DNA of 50,509 nt from Mixta mediterraneensis. GTDB taxonomy: Bacteria > Pseudomonadota > Gammaproteobacteria > Enterobacterales > Enterobacteriaceae. Under the pieces are notes generated by a model. It saw only the letters and a program-made list of their open reading frames with translations, did not search any database and was not told the origin of the DNA. The stretch covers positions 1-50,509 of the forward strand of contig NZ_JACFXY010000020.1 in assembly GCF_014946725.1 (NCBI RefSeq), written 5' to 3'. Shown here piece after piece: positions 42,758 through 50,509 of the stretch. A program made the translations under genes and the position numbers. Position 1 is the first letter of the stretch; each line of letters starts with the position of its first letter.

Positions 42758-43441
42758 ATGAAAGCAAAAATCGTTATTGCCGATGAACACACCATTATAA
42801 GGCGCGGGGTTATGTCAATGATCGCGAATATGCATTCTGCAGACAGCATGAATCCAGAACGTCGGGATTTTACTGTTCTGGGCGATACCGACTCTCCGTC
42901 AAAACTGATGACGCTGCTAACCAAAAATGAGATCGATATTCTGTTCCTGGGCTTTTCGCTGCTCACGCGGACATCGCAGAACCCATTAAGCGGCATGGAT
43001 GGTGTACCGTTGATAAAATGGATCATGTGCAAATACCCTACGCTAAAAATCATTGTGCTTTCACCCTTCAAAAATAAGCAGCTGGTACAGATGACGCTGG
43101 AGGCGGGAGCCAAAGCGTATATCAGCCGTGACACTTGTGAAATAACGCTGGATCGTGCGTTAAATGCTGTTATGAATGGTGAATCCTATATTGAACGTGA
43201 CCTCATGGAGTCATTGTTTCGTCGTGAAATGTCAGGACAGGAATTGACGCCGCGCGAAATCGACGTTTTACGCATGTTATGTAAAGGGTTATCTCTCACC
43301 GAGATTGCTGGTCAGATTAATTTGAGTAACAAAACCGTCAGTGCGCATAAATTGCGGGCAATGGAAAAACTGGATGTGAAAAATGACTGCCAGCTCTATT
43401 ACCTGATGGCACAAATGCAAATATTTGACGTAGTTTTATAA
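42758..43441 (+). CDS. LuxR-type regulator with degenerate receiver (no phospho-acceptor Asp)
   Basis: A 227-residue protein. The receiver-like domain keeps the acid pair (Asp9, Glu10 in IVIADEHTIIRRG). The acceptor position at the end of beta-3 is Gly65 (IDILFLGFSLL), and the conserved Lys is Arg124 (AYISRDT), so classical phosphorylation is not expected. The LuxR HTH (about 160-220) is intact: ELTPREIDVLRMLCKGLSLT then EIAGQINLSNKTVSAHKLRA. BglJ and other RcsB partners work this way as phosphorylation-independent auxiliary regulators (family knowledge). It is divergent from gspG, so it is a good candidate regulator of the secretion operon. Confidence 0.85.
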   Translation: MKAKIVIADEHTIIRRGVMSMIANMHSADSMNPERRDFTVLGDTDSPSKLMTLLTKNEIDILFLGFSLLTRTSQNPLSGMDGVPLIKWIMCKYPTLKIIVLSPFKNKQLVQMTLEAGAKAYISRDTCEITLDRALNAVMNGESYIERDLMESLFRREMSGQELTPREIDVLRMLCKGLSLTEIAGQINLSNKTVSAHKLRAMEKLDVKNDCQLYYLMAQMQIFDVVL

Positions 43442-43989
43442 AGGAACGGCTTTACCAGACTCGATAATATCTAAAACTAAGGTGTCACATCAGAAATTAG
43501 CTTACGGATCCAAAACGCCATCACTAAGCAGTGCTTGATCACGTCTCTGGCTTTTTATTTTGGCTAATTAACGAGGCGTAAAGCGAGCAAACAGGCTTCA
43601 GATGTCACTATTCTTCTTTATGCGGGTCGCTAACAGGCAAGGTTGGCGGCCCCTGTGGCATACTCACCTATCAACAGTGGCGCTTCATGCCAGGTAGCTG
43701 ACATGCGGTTATCTGACTGCTTCTATTGCCGGCAGCCCCGTATTCAGGTAAGCGCGTTGATACCCAGAACTGCCTGAATTGCGGCTTTTCTCAGTTTAAA
43801 GGCTGATGCTTTGGCGGGCTTGCGATTATATTTTCCCGGCCAACCATTATATACGGTTACCGTTTTTCGTACTTGTCAGATATACACTATCGGACCAGGA
43901 CGGTAATTTCTCACCAGCCAGAAAATGGCATTTCATTAAATGAAAAGGAACTTCATCGAGCGCCTGCCTGAACTAAACGCACTAACAGG
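43442..43989. other. Non-coding stretch before the first IS903 copy
   Basis: 548 bases in which I see no intact gene in any frame. It may contain eroded coding sequence, but no family is recognisable. It ends abruptly at the terminal repeat of the IS903-like element. Confidence 0.4.
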
Positions 43990-45045
43990 GGCTTTGTTGA
44001 ATAAATCAGCTTCAGGACGAGTGACTCTGTAGCTGACCGGGTTTTCAGGCAATACGCACGCTTTCTGGCATACCAGCCTTCGTTATTTTATTCAGCGCAC
44101 GCACCATGCCCAAAGCCTCTGCTACCTGACCATCGTAATCACGCAGCGTCAGTGAACCTCCGAACAGTTGCTTTACCCTGTACATGGCCGTCTCCGCTAT
44201 CGAGCGACGGTTGTAATCTGTTGTCCATTTCCACCGGGCATTACTCCCGGTCAGCCGCTGATTCGCTACTGCACGGTTACGGTCTGCGTACTCTACGGGC
44301 CAGTAACCCGCTCCTTTTCGGGGCGGGATGAGGGCACTGATTTTCTTGCGCCGCAGTTCATCGTGACAGAGTCGGGTGTCGTAAGCGCCGTCTGCTGCGG
44401 CTGCCCTGATTTTTCTGTGTGTCTGCCGGATAAGACCCGGGAAAGCTTCTGAGTCCGTGACGTTGTTCAGAGACAGGTCCGCGCAGATGACTTCATGTGT
44501 TCTGCTGTCAACGGCCAGATGCAGCTTCCGCCAGGTACGACGGCGCTCTTTGCCGTGATTTTTGACTTTCCATTCGCCTTCACCAAAAACCTTCAGCCCG
44601 GTGGAATCAATCACCAGGTGTGCGATTTCACCCCGGGTGGGTGTTTTGAAACAGACATTAACCGACTTTGCCCGCTTGCTGACACTGCTGTAATCCGGGC
44701 AGCGCAACGGAACGTTCATCAGGGCAAAAATGGAATCAATAAAACCCTGCGCAGCCCGCAGGGTCAGCCGGAACAGGCGTTTAATCATCAGGACGGTGGT
44801 GATGGCAAGGTCAGAATAGCGCTGAGGTCTTCCCCGTGATGAAGGCGTTGCCGACTCATACCAGGCATGAGTCGCTTCATCGTCCAGCCAGAAAGTGAGG
44901 GAGCCACGGTTGATGAGGGCTTTGTTGTAGGTGGGCCAGTTGGTGATTTTGAACTTTTGCTTTGCCACGGAACGGTCTGTGTTGTCGGGAGGATGCGTGA
45001 TCTGATCCTTCAACTCAGCAAAAGTTCGATTTATTCAACAAAGCC
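43990..45045 (-). mobile_element. IS903-like element (IS5 family), copy 1
   Basis: A 1056-bp element with perfect 18-bp terminal repeats GGCTTTGTTGAATAAATC (43990-44007) and its complement at 45028-45045. Size and ends match IS903. The flanking nonamers, ACTAACAGG on the left and GCAGATTAC on the right, are not the expected 9-bp target duplication, so the flanks have been rearranged since insertion. The element is inverted relative to copy 2 at 47025-48080. Confidence 0.93.
44045..44968 (-). CDS. IS903-type transposase (copy 1)
   Basis: A 307-residue IS5-family DDE transposase starting at GTG with AKQKFKITNWPTYNKALI, as in IS903. Catalytic segments are LVIDSTGLKVFGEGEWKV (first Asp), AAAADGAYDTRLCHDELR (second Asp) and YNRRSIAETAMYRVKQLFGG (Glu, Y-2-R-3-E type motif). 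A longer frame from a TTG adds 15 residues but lacks family support. The protein is identical in sequence to that of copy 2, indicating recent duplication. Confidence 0.93.
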   Translation of the reverse strand: MAKQKFKITNWPTYNKALINRGSLTFWLDDEATHAWYESATPSSRGRPQRYSDLAITTVLMIKRLFRLTLRAAQGFIDSIFALMNVPLRCPDYSSVSKRAKSVNVCFKTPTRGEIAHLVIDSTGLKVFGEGEWKVKNHGKERRRTWRKLHLAVDSRTHEVICADLSLNNVTDSEAFPGLIRQTHRKIRAAAADGAYDTRLCHDELRRKKISALIPPRKGAGYWPVEYADRNRAVANQRLTGSNARWKWTTDYNRRSIAETAMYRVKQLFGGSLTLRDYDGQVAEALGMVRALNKITKAGMPESVRIA

Positions 45046-45280
45046 GCAGATTACTCAGAAATCCGCATTTTCAGCATTGAATTCTGACAATGATCAGAAA
45101 AAAATCAGTCATGACAATTCAATACCTTACCGGGATTAGCGCTTTTAACCTGCCGTGATGAAAAAGAGGTTTTTCAGACAATTAATGACCTGATGCTTAC
45201 CTTGCCAGATATCAAAATACGTTCATGTTTCCTTTCTTATATTGATAAAAATGCAAGTTTGCGAAAAGCGCGTAAACTTA

Positions 45281-46149
45281 GAACCTATCCCAAAAGGAAT
45301 TGTCAGATCGTAAATAATGGCAATTTTTGAGGGCGAAGTATGGCGGGCAACAAGTGGCAGATCAGCGATGAACTCTGGGAGAAAATGGCTCCACTTCTCC
45401 CGGAACATAAAACCCACCATCCGCTGGGCACGCATCGTAGACGTGTTGATAATCGTGCCGCAATGAACGCCATTTTCTTTGTGCTCAGAACCGGTTGCCA
45501 ATGGAATGCCCTGAATGCCACGGATATTTGCTCATCCAGCTCAGCCCACCGCCGCTTTCAGGAATGGCGGGATGCTGGAGTATTTGAACGCTTCTGGCAA
45601 AACGGGCTGCTTGCCTGCGAGAAGCGGGATGCCATTGACTGGTCATGGTTGTCGATGGATGGCTGCATGACAAAATCGCCCCTTGCAGGCTCAAAAAAAC
45701 AGGTCGCAACCCGACTGACAGGGGGAAGCAGGGAGTAAAGCGGAGCCTGATGACCGACGGGAACGGGCTTCCGCTCTCGCTGGCTGTCGCAGGGGCAAAT
45801 ACCCACGACATAAAACTGGTTGAAGATACGCTGGACGCGCTACAGACCGGCAGGCCGGGTCGCAGGCTGCATCTGTGTATGGACAAAGGCTATGAGGCTG
45901 AATGGGTGGAAATTTGTTTGAAAGCTCGTCGTTATGAACCTCATATCCAGTCGGGGAAAGAGGAGTCTGAGGCAATTAAAAACAGCGAGTTCAGGGCTCA
46001 TCGTTGGGTTGTGGAAAGAACGCATAGCTGGATGAATCGCTTTCGCCGCATACTGACGCGATGGGAGAAGAAAGTCGAAAACTACGAGGCGATGCTGCAT
46101 TTTGCTTGCAGCATCATTGTCTGGAATAAAATCCTTTTGGGATAGGTTC
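45281..46149 (+). mobile_element. IS5-family (IS427-group) insertion sequence, complete
   Basis: An 869-bp element with 18-bp perfect terminal inverted repeats (GAACCTATCCCAAAAGGA at the left, its complement at 46132-46149), flanked on both sides by TTA, a 3-bp target duplication typical of the group (TNA). The transposase is split into two overlapping frames joined by a slippery A7 run. The intact ends and duplication show a relatively recent insertion. Confidence 0.92.
45340..46145 (+). CDS. IS427-group transposase expressed by programmed -1 frameshift
   Basis: OrfA (45340-45738) begins MAGNKWQISDELWEKMAPLL and includes WSWLSMDGCMTKSPLAGSKK. OrfB continues TGRNPTDRGKQGVKRSLMTD, then AVAGANTHDIKLVED, CMDKGYEA and NSEFRAHRWVVERTHSWMNR. 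The frames join at a run of seven A (45693-45699): slipping back one base gives SKKTGRNPTDR, the sequence expected for single-frame relatives. The three acidic catalytic residues lie in MDG, MDKGY and VVERT. This is programmed translational frameshifting known for the group and not a mutation. Confidence 0.85.
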
Positions 46150-46317
46150 TTAAAAGAAAAATGCAGAGGCAACACCTTGAATACGTTATTTTGGCCGGTG
46201 AGTATTTTTTACTGGCAGATTAAACGGATAATTTGAGGAGAAACCGGTAAGCATTGTATTCAGTAATTATTAAGATCCTATGTATGGACTGAAACTCATA
46301 ACCAAAGATTGACTGGA

Positions 46318-46842
46318 ATGATGAATATGATAAATGCAATGAAATTGAAGGTGTTCTCTGTCCTGCTTCCAGCACTGCTGGTAAGCGGATATGCTCAGGA
46401 AGGCTATGCAGCACAAACCATTCAGGAACTGCCAGTGCTTCAGGTACGGGTCGGGCTGTCTCCCAAAGCCAGAAAAACCCTCGCGCAGGGCCATGAAGGT
46501 ATTATTGTCTCTGCAAGCTGGAACGGAACGCCTGTTCCCCAAAAACAAGACGCCGCTGATGAAATTGGGGCAATCGATCTGGGGACTGCGGATATAACCT
46601 TGCCGACTTATGATAGTCTGGCGCAATTCTCCCCCTCAAGCCTGAAGACTGAACGGCTTAGCTGGATTAAGGGCAGTGTACATGTGAATGTTAATGTTTT
46701 CTCTGCCCGCAGGCACTGGCCTGACAATATCCTCAGCTGCGATGTTATCGATGGTGTTTTGACTAAAGTAGGCCACCATGTCATCACGCTGAATTGTTCA
46801 TTAATTAGCGAACAACGCTCTCTCCGCGTAGTGGATCACTGA
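46318..46842 (+). CDS. Exported protein of unknown function
   Basis: A 174-residue protein with a signal peptide (AMKLKVFSVLLPALLVSGYA, cleavage likely after GYA or EGYAA). The mature part is about 140 residues with beta-type character: VLQVRVGLSPKARKTLAQGH, GIIVSASWNGTPVPQKQDAA, VHVNVNVFSARRHWPDNILS, and two cysteines near the end (LSCDVIDG, TLNCSL) that could form a disulphide. I do not recognise the family. Several ATG codons are possible starts (46318, 46321, 46327, 46339). It is caught between the two IS903 copies, near the secretion locus and the LPMO, and could be a secreted or periplasmic companion of that system (inference). Confidence 0.6.
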   Translation: MMNMINAMKLKVFSVLLPALLVSGYAQEGYAAQTIQELPVLQVRVGLSPKARKTLAQGHEGIIVSASWNGTPVPQKQDAADEIGAIDLGTADITLPTYDSLAQFSPSSLKTERLSWIKGSVHVNVNVFSARRHWPDNILSCDVIDGVLTKVGHHVITLNCSLISEQRSLRVVDH

Positions 46843-47024
46843 TGTAAGCCTACAAACCACTATACGGACCCAGAGTAATTCACCGCGCTGTTGTGCTTTG
46901 CTTTTGGAATCTTCTTGGCGATCCTCCTTGCTTTCTTATTGCTTTGCCTCCCTGCTAGCGGATAATGTTTCAGAATGTTTATTTAGGTTACAAAAGCAAT
47001 GGAATGCATACAGGGCGTCGGAAT

Positions 47025-48080
47025 GGCTTTGTTGAATAAATCGAACTTTTGCTGAGTTGAAGGATCAGATCACGCATCCTCCCGACAACACAGACCGTTC
47101 CGTGGCAAAGCAAAAGTTCAAAATCACCAACTGGCCCACCTACAACAAAGCCCTCATCAACCGTGGCTCCCTCACTTTCTGGCTGGACGATGAAGCGACT
47201 CATGCCTGGTATGAGTCGGCAACGCCTTCATCACGGGGAAGACCTCAGCGCTATTCTGACCTTGCCATCACCACCGTCCTGATGATTAAACGCCTGTTCC
47301 GGCTGACCCTGCGGGCTGCGCAGGGTTTTATTGATTCCATTTTTGCCCTGATGAACGTTCCGTTGCGCTGCCCGGATTACAGCAGTGTCAGCAAGCGGGC
47401 AAAGTCGGTTAATGTCTGTTTCAAAACACCCACCCGGGGTGAAATCGCACACCTGGTGATTGATTCCACCGGGCTGAAGGTTTTTGGTGAAGGCGAATGG
47501 AAAGTCAAAAATCACGGCAAAGAGCGCCGTCGTACCTGGCGGAAGCTGCATCTGGCCGTTGACAGCAGAACACATGAAGTCATCTGCGCGGACCTGTCTC
47601 TGAACAACGTCACGGACTCAGAAGCTTTCCCGGGTCTTATCCGGCAGACACACAGAAAAATCAGGGCAGCCGCAGCAGACGGCGCTTACGACACCCGACT
47701 CTGTCACGATGAACTGCGGCGCAAGAAAATCAGTGCCCTCATCCCGCCCCGAAAAGGAGCGGGTTACTGGCCCGTAGAGTACGCAGACCGTAACCGTGCA
47801 GTAGCGAATCAGCGGCTGACCGGGAGTAATGCCCGGTGGAAATGGACAACAGATTACAACCGTCGCTCGATAGCGGAGACGGCCATGTACAGGGTAAAGC
47901 AACTGTTCGGAGGTTCACTGACGCTGCGTGATTACGATGGTCAGGTAGCAGAGGCTTTGGGCATGGTGCGTGCGCTGAATAAAATAACGAAGGCTGGTAT
48001 GCCAGAAAGCGTGCGTATTGCCTGAAAACCCGGTCAGCTACAGAGTCACTCGTCCTGAAGCTGATTTATTCAACAAAGCC
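47025..48080 (+). mobile_element. IS903-like element (IS5 family), copy 2
   Basis: A 1056-bp element with the same perfect 18-bp ends as copy 1 (47025-47042, 48063-48080), in opposite orientation. The flanking nonamers CGTCGGAAT and CCGAAATGG are not a direct repeat and do not match the flanks of copy 1 in either orientation. The pair encloses about 2 kb with an IS427-group element and the unknown exported protein. Confidence 0.93.
47102..48025 (+). CDS. IS903-type transposase (copy 2)
   Basis: A 307-residue transposase whose translation is identical to copy 1, starting at GTG with AKQKFKITNWPTYNKALI. Full catalytic set (VIDSTGL, ADGAYD, RRSIAETAMYR). Both copies look functional, so the region remains liable to further inversion or deletion by recombination between the inverted copies. 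Confidence 0.93.
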   Translation: MAKQKFKITNWPTYNKALINRGSLTFWLDDEATHAWYESATPSSRGRPQRYSDLAITTVLMIKRLFRLTLRAAQGFIDSIFALMNVPLRCPDYSSVSKRAKSVNVCFKTPTRGEIAHLVIDSTGLKVFGEGEWKVKNHGKERRRTWRKLHLAVDSRTHEVICADLSLNNVTDSEAFPGLIRQTHRKIRAAAADGAYDTRLCHDELRRKKISALIPPRKGAGYWPVEYADRNRAVANQRLTGSNARWKWTTDYNRRSIAETAMYRVKQLFGGSLTLRDYDGQVAEALGMVRALNKITKAGMPESVRIA

Positions 48081-48796
48081 CCGAAATGGATATTTTAGGC
48101 CATCAGATGGGTTTTATTAAGTATTATAAAAGGTTGTCTGGTTGTGCTGTTTTAGGGAAAATAGACGTGGGTTTTTATCAACCAAAGATCTTTGGGGCCT
48201 AGATAAGCCTTACCGGACCAGTGAGTCGGGGCAGTATAAAGGAAAGATAATTTCCACAAAAAATTTATTTAAATCAACAAAATATGGGTCGTGACTACAA
48301 AAAACGATCCCCGATCTTTTTTATTTTTATTCTAAAATGACTAATAGAGTTACTGCTAATAGTCAGTCTCATTACTGATACCCTTTTATAGCAGGAATAA
48401 AGGATGTTAGTGAGAAAACCACACCTTTAATTTTCACTTCTACAAGCACACCACGATGATTTTAACCTTACTATACGTTAATGGGAATTTCCTATGCCTG
48501 CAGTAAAATTTTTCCGTAACTAAATTATTTAAATAAGCCATGATGTATATAAAAGAAATGTAAAATAAGGTAATTATATCAAAATAAATTATTGAGTCAG
48601 TTTTTTCTTAATTTAAATTCTATTGTTCTTAACGTTATAAATAACTTCCTTGTGGGGTTTTATAATTAATTTATGCAGAATACTCAGGACGGCAGATAAT
48701 AAATCATCTGGCATCACTCACTTGACCTGATTGTTATTTGGGAAGTTTTGTTTTTAATCGGGTAACCCCTTGCATAAATAATTAACGAGAGAATGT
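48081..48796. promoter_or_regulatory. AT-rich leader region of the LPMO gene
   Basis: 716 very AT-rich bases with no coding sequence between IS903 copy 2 and the LPMO gene. The low GC suggests a silenced, environmentally regulated promoter. A ribosome site (ACGAGAGA) precedes the LPMO start. Specific promoter or operator elements were not assigned. Confidence 0.4.
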
Positions 48797-50059
48797 ATGA
48801 AAAAAAATAAACTTGCTTTAGCTCTGGCGACTTTATTAGCCAGCGGTGCCGCCTGGTCCCATGGTTTCGTACTGGAGCCGCCAGCCCGTGCCCTGCTGTG
48901 TAACAAGATCAGTGAGTATAATCACAACTACAGTGGTCAGAAAAATACCAACTGCGGCAGCATCGAGTGGGAACCACAAAGTACAGAAGCGCCAAAAGGT
49001 TTCCCTGCAGCCGGGGTAAAAGATGGGCAAATTGCCAGCGCTAATCAGGTAAGAGGTCCAGAACTGGACGCACAAAGCACCACGCGCTGGGTTAAGACGC
49101 CACTTTCGCCAGGATATAATGAATTTAAATGGCATTTCACGGCTAATCACCCTGCCACGAAATTTGAGTACTTTATTACTAAAAATGACTGGAACCCTAA
49201 CCAGAAATTAACCCGTGCTTCTTTCGAATCTAAGCCTTTTTGTACCGTTGAGGCCGGCGGCGTTATGACATCCGGTTCGGCTGTGCATACCTGTAATGTC
49301 CCTGCACATACTGGCTATCAGGTCATTCTGGCTGTCTGGACGGTGCATGATACATCAAACGCGTTTTACAGTGTGATCGATGTAGATATGGGCGGCCATA
49401 ATAGTGGTGGTGAAGACACTAACGACAAACCTGATGATGGCGGCAACAACAACAAACCTGATAATGGCGGCGACAAGCCTGATAACGGCAATGACAACAA
49501 CAAGCCTGATAATGGCGGCGAAGAAGTTCAGCAGAAGCCGGTCATTAAACTGACGCAGCAACATTTTGTTGTTGACCAAAGCGCTCAAAGCATGAACTGG
49601 GCAATTGATGCGTCTGCTACCCAACACGCAACCCATTACAAATGGGAAGTTATCAGCGGCTACGATACATTCCAGCTACAGAAGAAATCAGGTGCAGCGA
49701 CGTCTAATGTACTGGAAGGTCAGTCGCTTAACAAAGTTCACGCCTGGGTTAAGGCAAATGGAACCGGTAAAGCTACCTATCGTCTGACTGTTACAGGCGC
49801 GGATAAATCAAAAGTCAGCAAAGATATTACCGTAGAGGTCAAAGCCAAGGATAACGGTAACGACAACACTGGCAATGGTGATGCTCCAGCCTGGTCTGCA
49901 AGCAAAACATATAAAAAAGCATGTGAGAAAGTTTCACGTGGTGGAAGTGTCTGGCAAAGCCAGCACTGGGTTGATGCAGGTACCGATCCGCTGAATAGTG
50001 CCAATAACTGGGGCCAGCCGTGGCAACGTATAGACTCTAAATACAATAACTGTAAATAA
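48797..50059 (+). CDS. Secreted AA10 lytic polysaccharide monooxygenase with chitin-binding domain
   Basis: A 420-residue exported protein. The signal peptide (1-21, ending AAWS) leaves His22 as the mature N-terminus, the first ligand of the copper histidine brace. The second is His118 in FTANHPATKFEYFITK. The AA10 domain (about 22-198) is followed by an Asp/Asn/Gly/Pro-rich linker with repeated KPDNGG units (about 203-243), an Ig-like or PKD-like module (about 245-350), a second linker and a C-terminal CBM5/12-type chitin-binding domain (APAWSASKTYKKACEKVSRG, then GSVWQSQHWVDAG). It resembles GbpA/ChiX-type chitin-active enzymes, which are typically T2SS substrates. Chitin is the likely target; cellulose cannot be excluded. 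Confidence 0.93.
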   Translation: MKKNKLALALATLLASGAAWSHGFVLEPPARALLCNKISEYNHNYSGQKNTNCGSIEWEPQSTEAPKGFPAAGVKDGQIASANQVRGPELDAQSTTRWVKTPLSPGYNEFKWHFTANHPATKFEYFITKNDWNPNQKLTRASFESKPFCTVEAGGVMTSGSAVHTCNVPAHTGYQVILAVWTVHDTSNAFYSVIDVDMGGHNSGGEDTNDKPDDGGNNNKPDNGGDKPDNGNDNNKPDNGGEEVQQKPVIKLTQQHFVVDQSAQSMNWAIDASATQHATHYKWEVISGYDTFQLQKKSGAATSNVLEGQSLNKVHAWVKANGTGKATYRLTVTGADKSKVSKDITVEVKAKDNGNDNTGNGDAPAWSASKTYKKACEKVSRGGSVWQSQHWVDAGTDPLNSANNWGQPWQRIDSKYNNCK

Positions 50060-50074
50060 AGTAATTACGACTAA

Positions 50075-50097
50075 CCCCATCAAAAGATGGGGTTTTT
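50075..50097 (+). terminator. Terminator of the LPMO gene
   Basis: CCCCATC-AAAA-GATGGGG followed by TTTTT, 15 bases after the stop codon. A textbook rho-independent terminator, indicating a monocistronic transcript. Confidence 0.9.
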
Positions 50098-50141
50098 ATG
50101 GTTCTTATCTGTCGTGAGGAATCTAATTTCAGCCCCCTGCC

Positions 50142-50357
50142 TTATTCAGCCTTCAATCTTACCTGAGCTAGCGCTTTACATATCAACTCTTTATCTGCTT
50201 CTGTCAGATATTTTAACGATATATTTTTGATAGACGTGCACGCTTTTCCACCCACAGTCGGATCACGACGCAGATCATCGGCCAACTGACGCAAAATATT
50301 GCTACTTAATGCGGCGATCTGTTTTCTGATGGCATCCAGCGGTTGCTGCTGCGTCAT
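50142..50357 (-). CDS. Small hypothetical protein, 71 residues
   Basis: The protein reads MTQQQPLDAIRKQIAALSSN, then RQLADDLRRDPTVGGKACTS and LTEADKELICKALAQVRLKA. It has helical, amphipathic character with balanced charges and one Gly-Gly loop. It converges on the LPMO gene. I do not recognise the family; composition and a normal ATG support a real small gene, but a clear ribosome site was not seen. The last 150 bases of the window beyond it show nothing recognisable. Confidence 0.4.
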   Translation of the reverse strand: MTQQQPLDAIRKQIAALSSNILRQLADDLRRDPTVGGKACTSIKNISLKYLTEADKELICKALAQVRLKAE

Positions 50358-50509
50358 ATTTTCCGGCTGAGAAAGCCATTCTGGGTGACCGCAAGGATTC
50401 GTTAATTTTTGGCAATAAGCCTAAAAGTTATATGCATTCTACTTTATATAACCACTAGGCCGCGTCCTTTGATAAGGATACGTACCTGAAAAATGTTGCC
50501 CGAGAAATT

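Larger units (their letters stand above)
45115..46223 (+). pseudogene. Unrecognised gene interrupted by an IS427-group element
   Basis: If the element at 45281-46149 and one copy of its TTA duplication are removed, one frame runs without a stop for about 78 codons across the junction. It reads FNTLPGLALLTCRDEKEVFQ, then LPDIKIRSCFLSYIDKN, ASLRKARKL, then KRKMQRQHLEYVILAGEYFL, and stops at 46221-46223. The 5' end is cut by IS903 copy 1. The pattern slightly recalls the end of a response-regulator receiver, but I cannot identify it. It is evidence that a gene existed here between the secretion locus and the LPMO. Confidence 0.4.

Noticed and set aside
42745..43134. A 129-codon minus-strand frame overlapping the LuxR-type gene
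   Set aside because: It is antisense to a well-supported regulator gene and has no recognisable domain or ribosome site.
45340..46145. IS427-group transposase as two broken genes
   Set aside because: The slippery A7 run at the frame junction, the intact ends and the target duplication indicate programmed frameshifting and a functional element.
44045..48080. Composite transposon bounded by two IS903 copies
   Set aside because: The outer 9-bp flanks are ACTAACAGG and CCGAAATGG, not a target duplication, and the interior holds another IS and a disrupted gene. There is no sign that it moved as a unit.
49409..49530. Tandem repeat resembling a CRISPR or minisatellite
   Set aside because: The repeats are in-frame codons for the KPDNGG linker of the LPMO, with no regular spacers.

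Overview
The window looks like accessory DNA of an enterobacterium (order Enterobacterales, probably family Enterobacteriaceae). The grounds are enterobacterial relatives throughout: YmdB, YqeI/YqeJ, EvgAS/BvgAS, DgoA/DgoK and NanA/E/K/T types, plus IS903-, IS481-, IS6-, IS3- and ISL3-type elements. It could be a large plasmid or a plastic chromosomal region. A Cre-type recombinase, a ParE/Phd module, an Rpn nuclease, many insertion sequences and about ten decayed genes point to repeated gain and loss. No rRNA, tRNA or CRISPR array was seen.

Left part (1-11 kb): an IS6 transposase end abuts the C-terminal half of an IclR regulator, next to an intact five-gene sugar-acid operon on the minus strand (MFS importer, enolase-superfamily dehydratase, DapA-family protein, DgoK kinase, DgoA aldolase). 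Then come an IS3 remnant, a second sugar-acid locus wrecked by a frameshift (COG4091 dehydrogenase) and a truncation (GntP permease), a ParE/Phd toxin-antitoxin pair and remnants of an HlyD-type efflux gene.

11-17 kb: a self-contained sialic-acid (or related amino sugar) locus, nanT-rpiR-nanK on the minus strand and nanE-nanA on the plus strand. A repeated GGAGT-N3-ACTYC motif lies in the nanT and nanK/nanE upstream regions.

17-26 kb: a Cre-like tyrosine recombinase with a perfect 13-bp inverted repeat just upstream, a 1.4-kb AT-rich non-coding stretch, a macrodomain gene, an intact IS481-family element, a graveyard of ABC-transporter/DUF1028/M20-deacetylase pieces, an ISL3 end and an Rpn-family nuclease.

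25-50 kb: the most interesting part. A 12-gene, mostly overlapping minus-strand operon (42267 to 33166) encodes a hybrid type II secretion/type IV pilus-like machine: four pseudopilins, a lytic transglycosylase, GspF, GspE, PilM/N/O/P-like inner-membrane proteins and a TPR-containing secretin lipoprotein. No prepilin peptidase is present. It is bracketed by regulators: a BvgS/EvgS-type phosphorelay kinase with its response regulator, a MASE1-like membrane protein, two further LuxR-type proteins (one lacking the phospho-acceptor Asp) and a ToxR-like YqeI/YqeJ-type pair. Beyond two inverted IS903 copies lies an AA10 lytic polysaccharide monooxygenase with a chitin-binding domain, a plausible but unproven substrate of the secretion machine.
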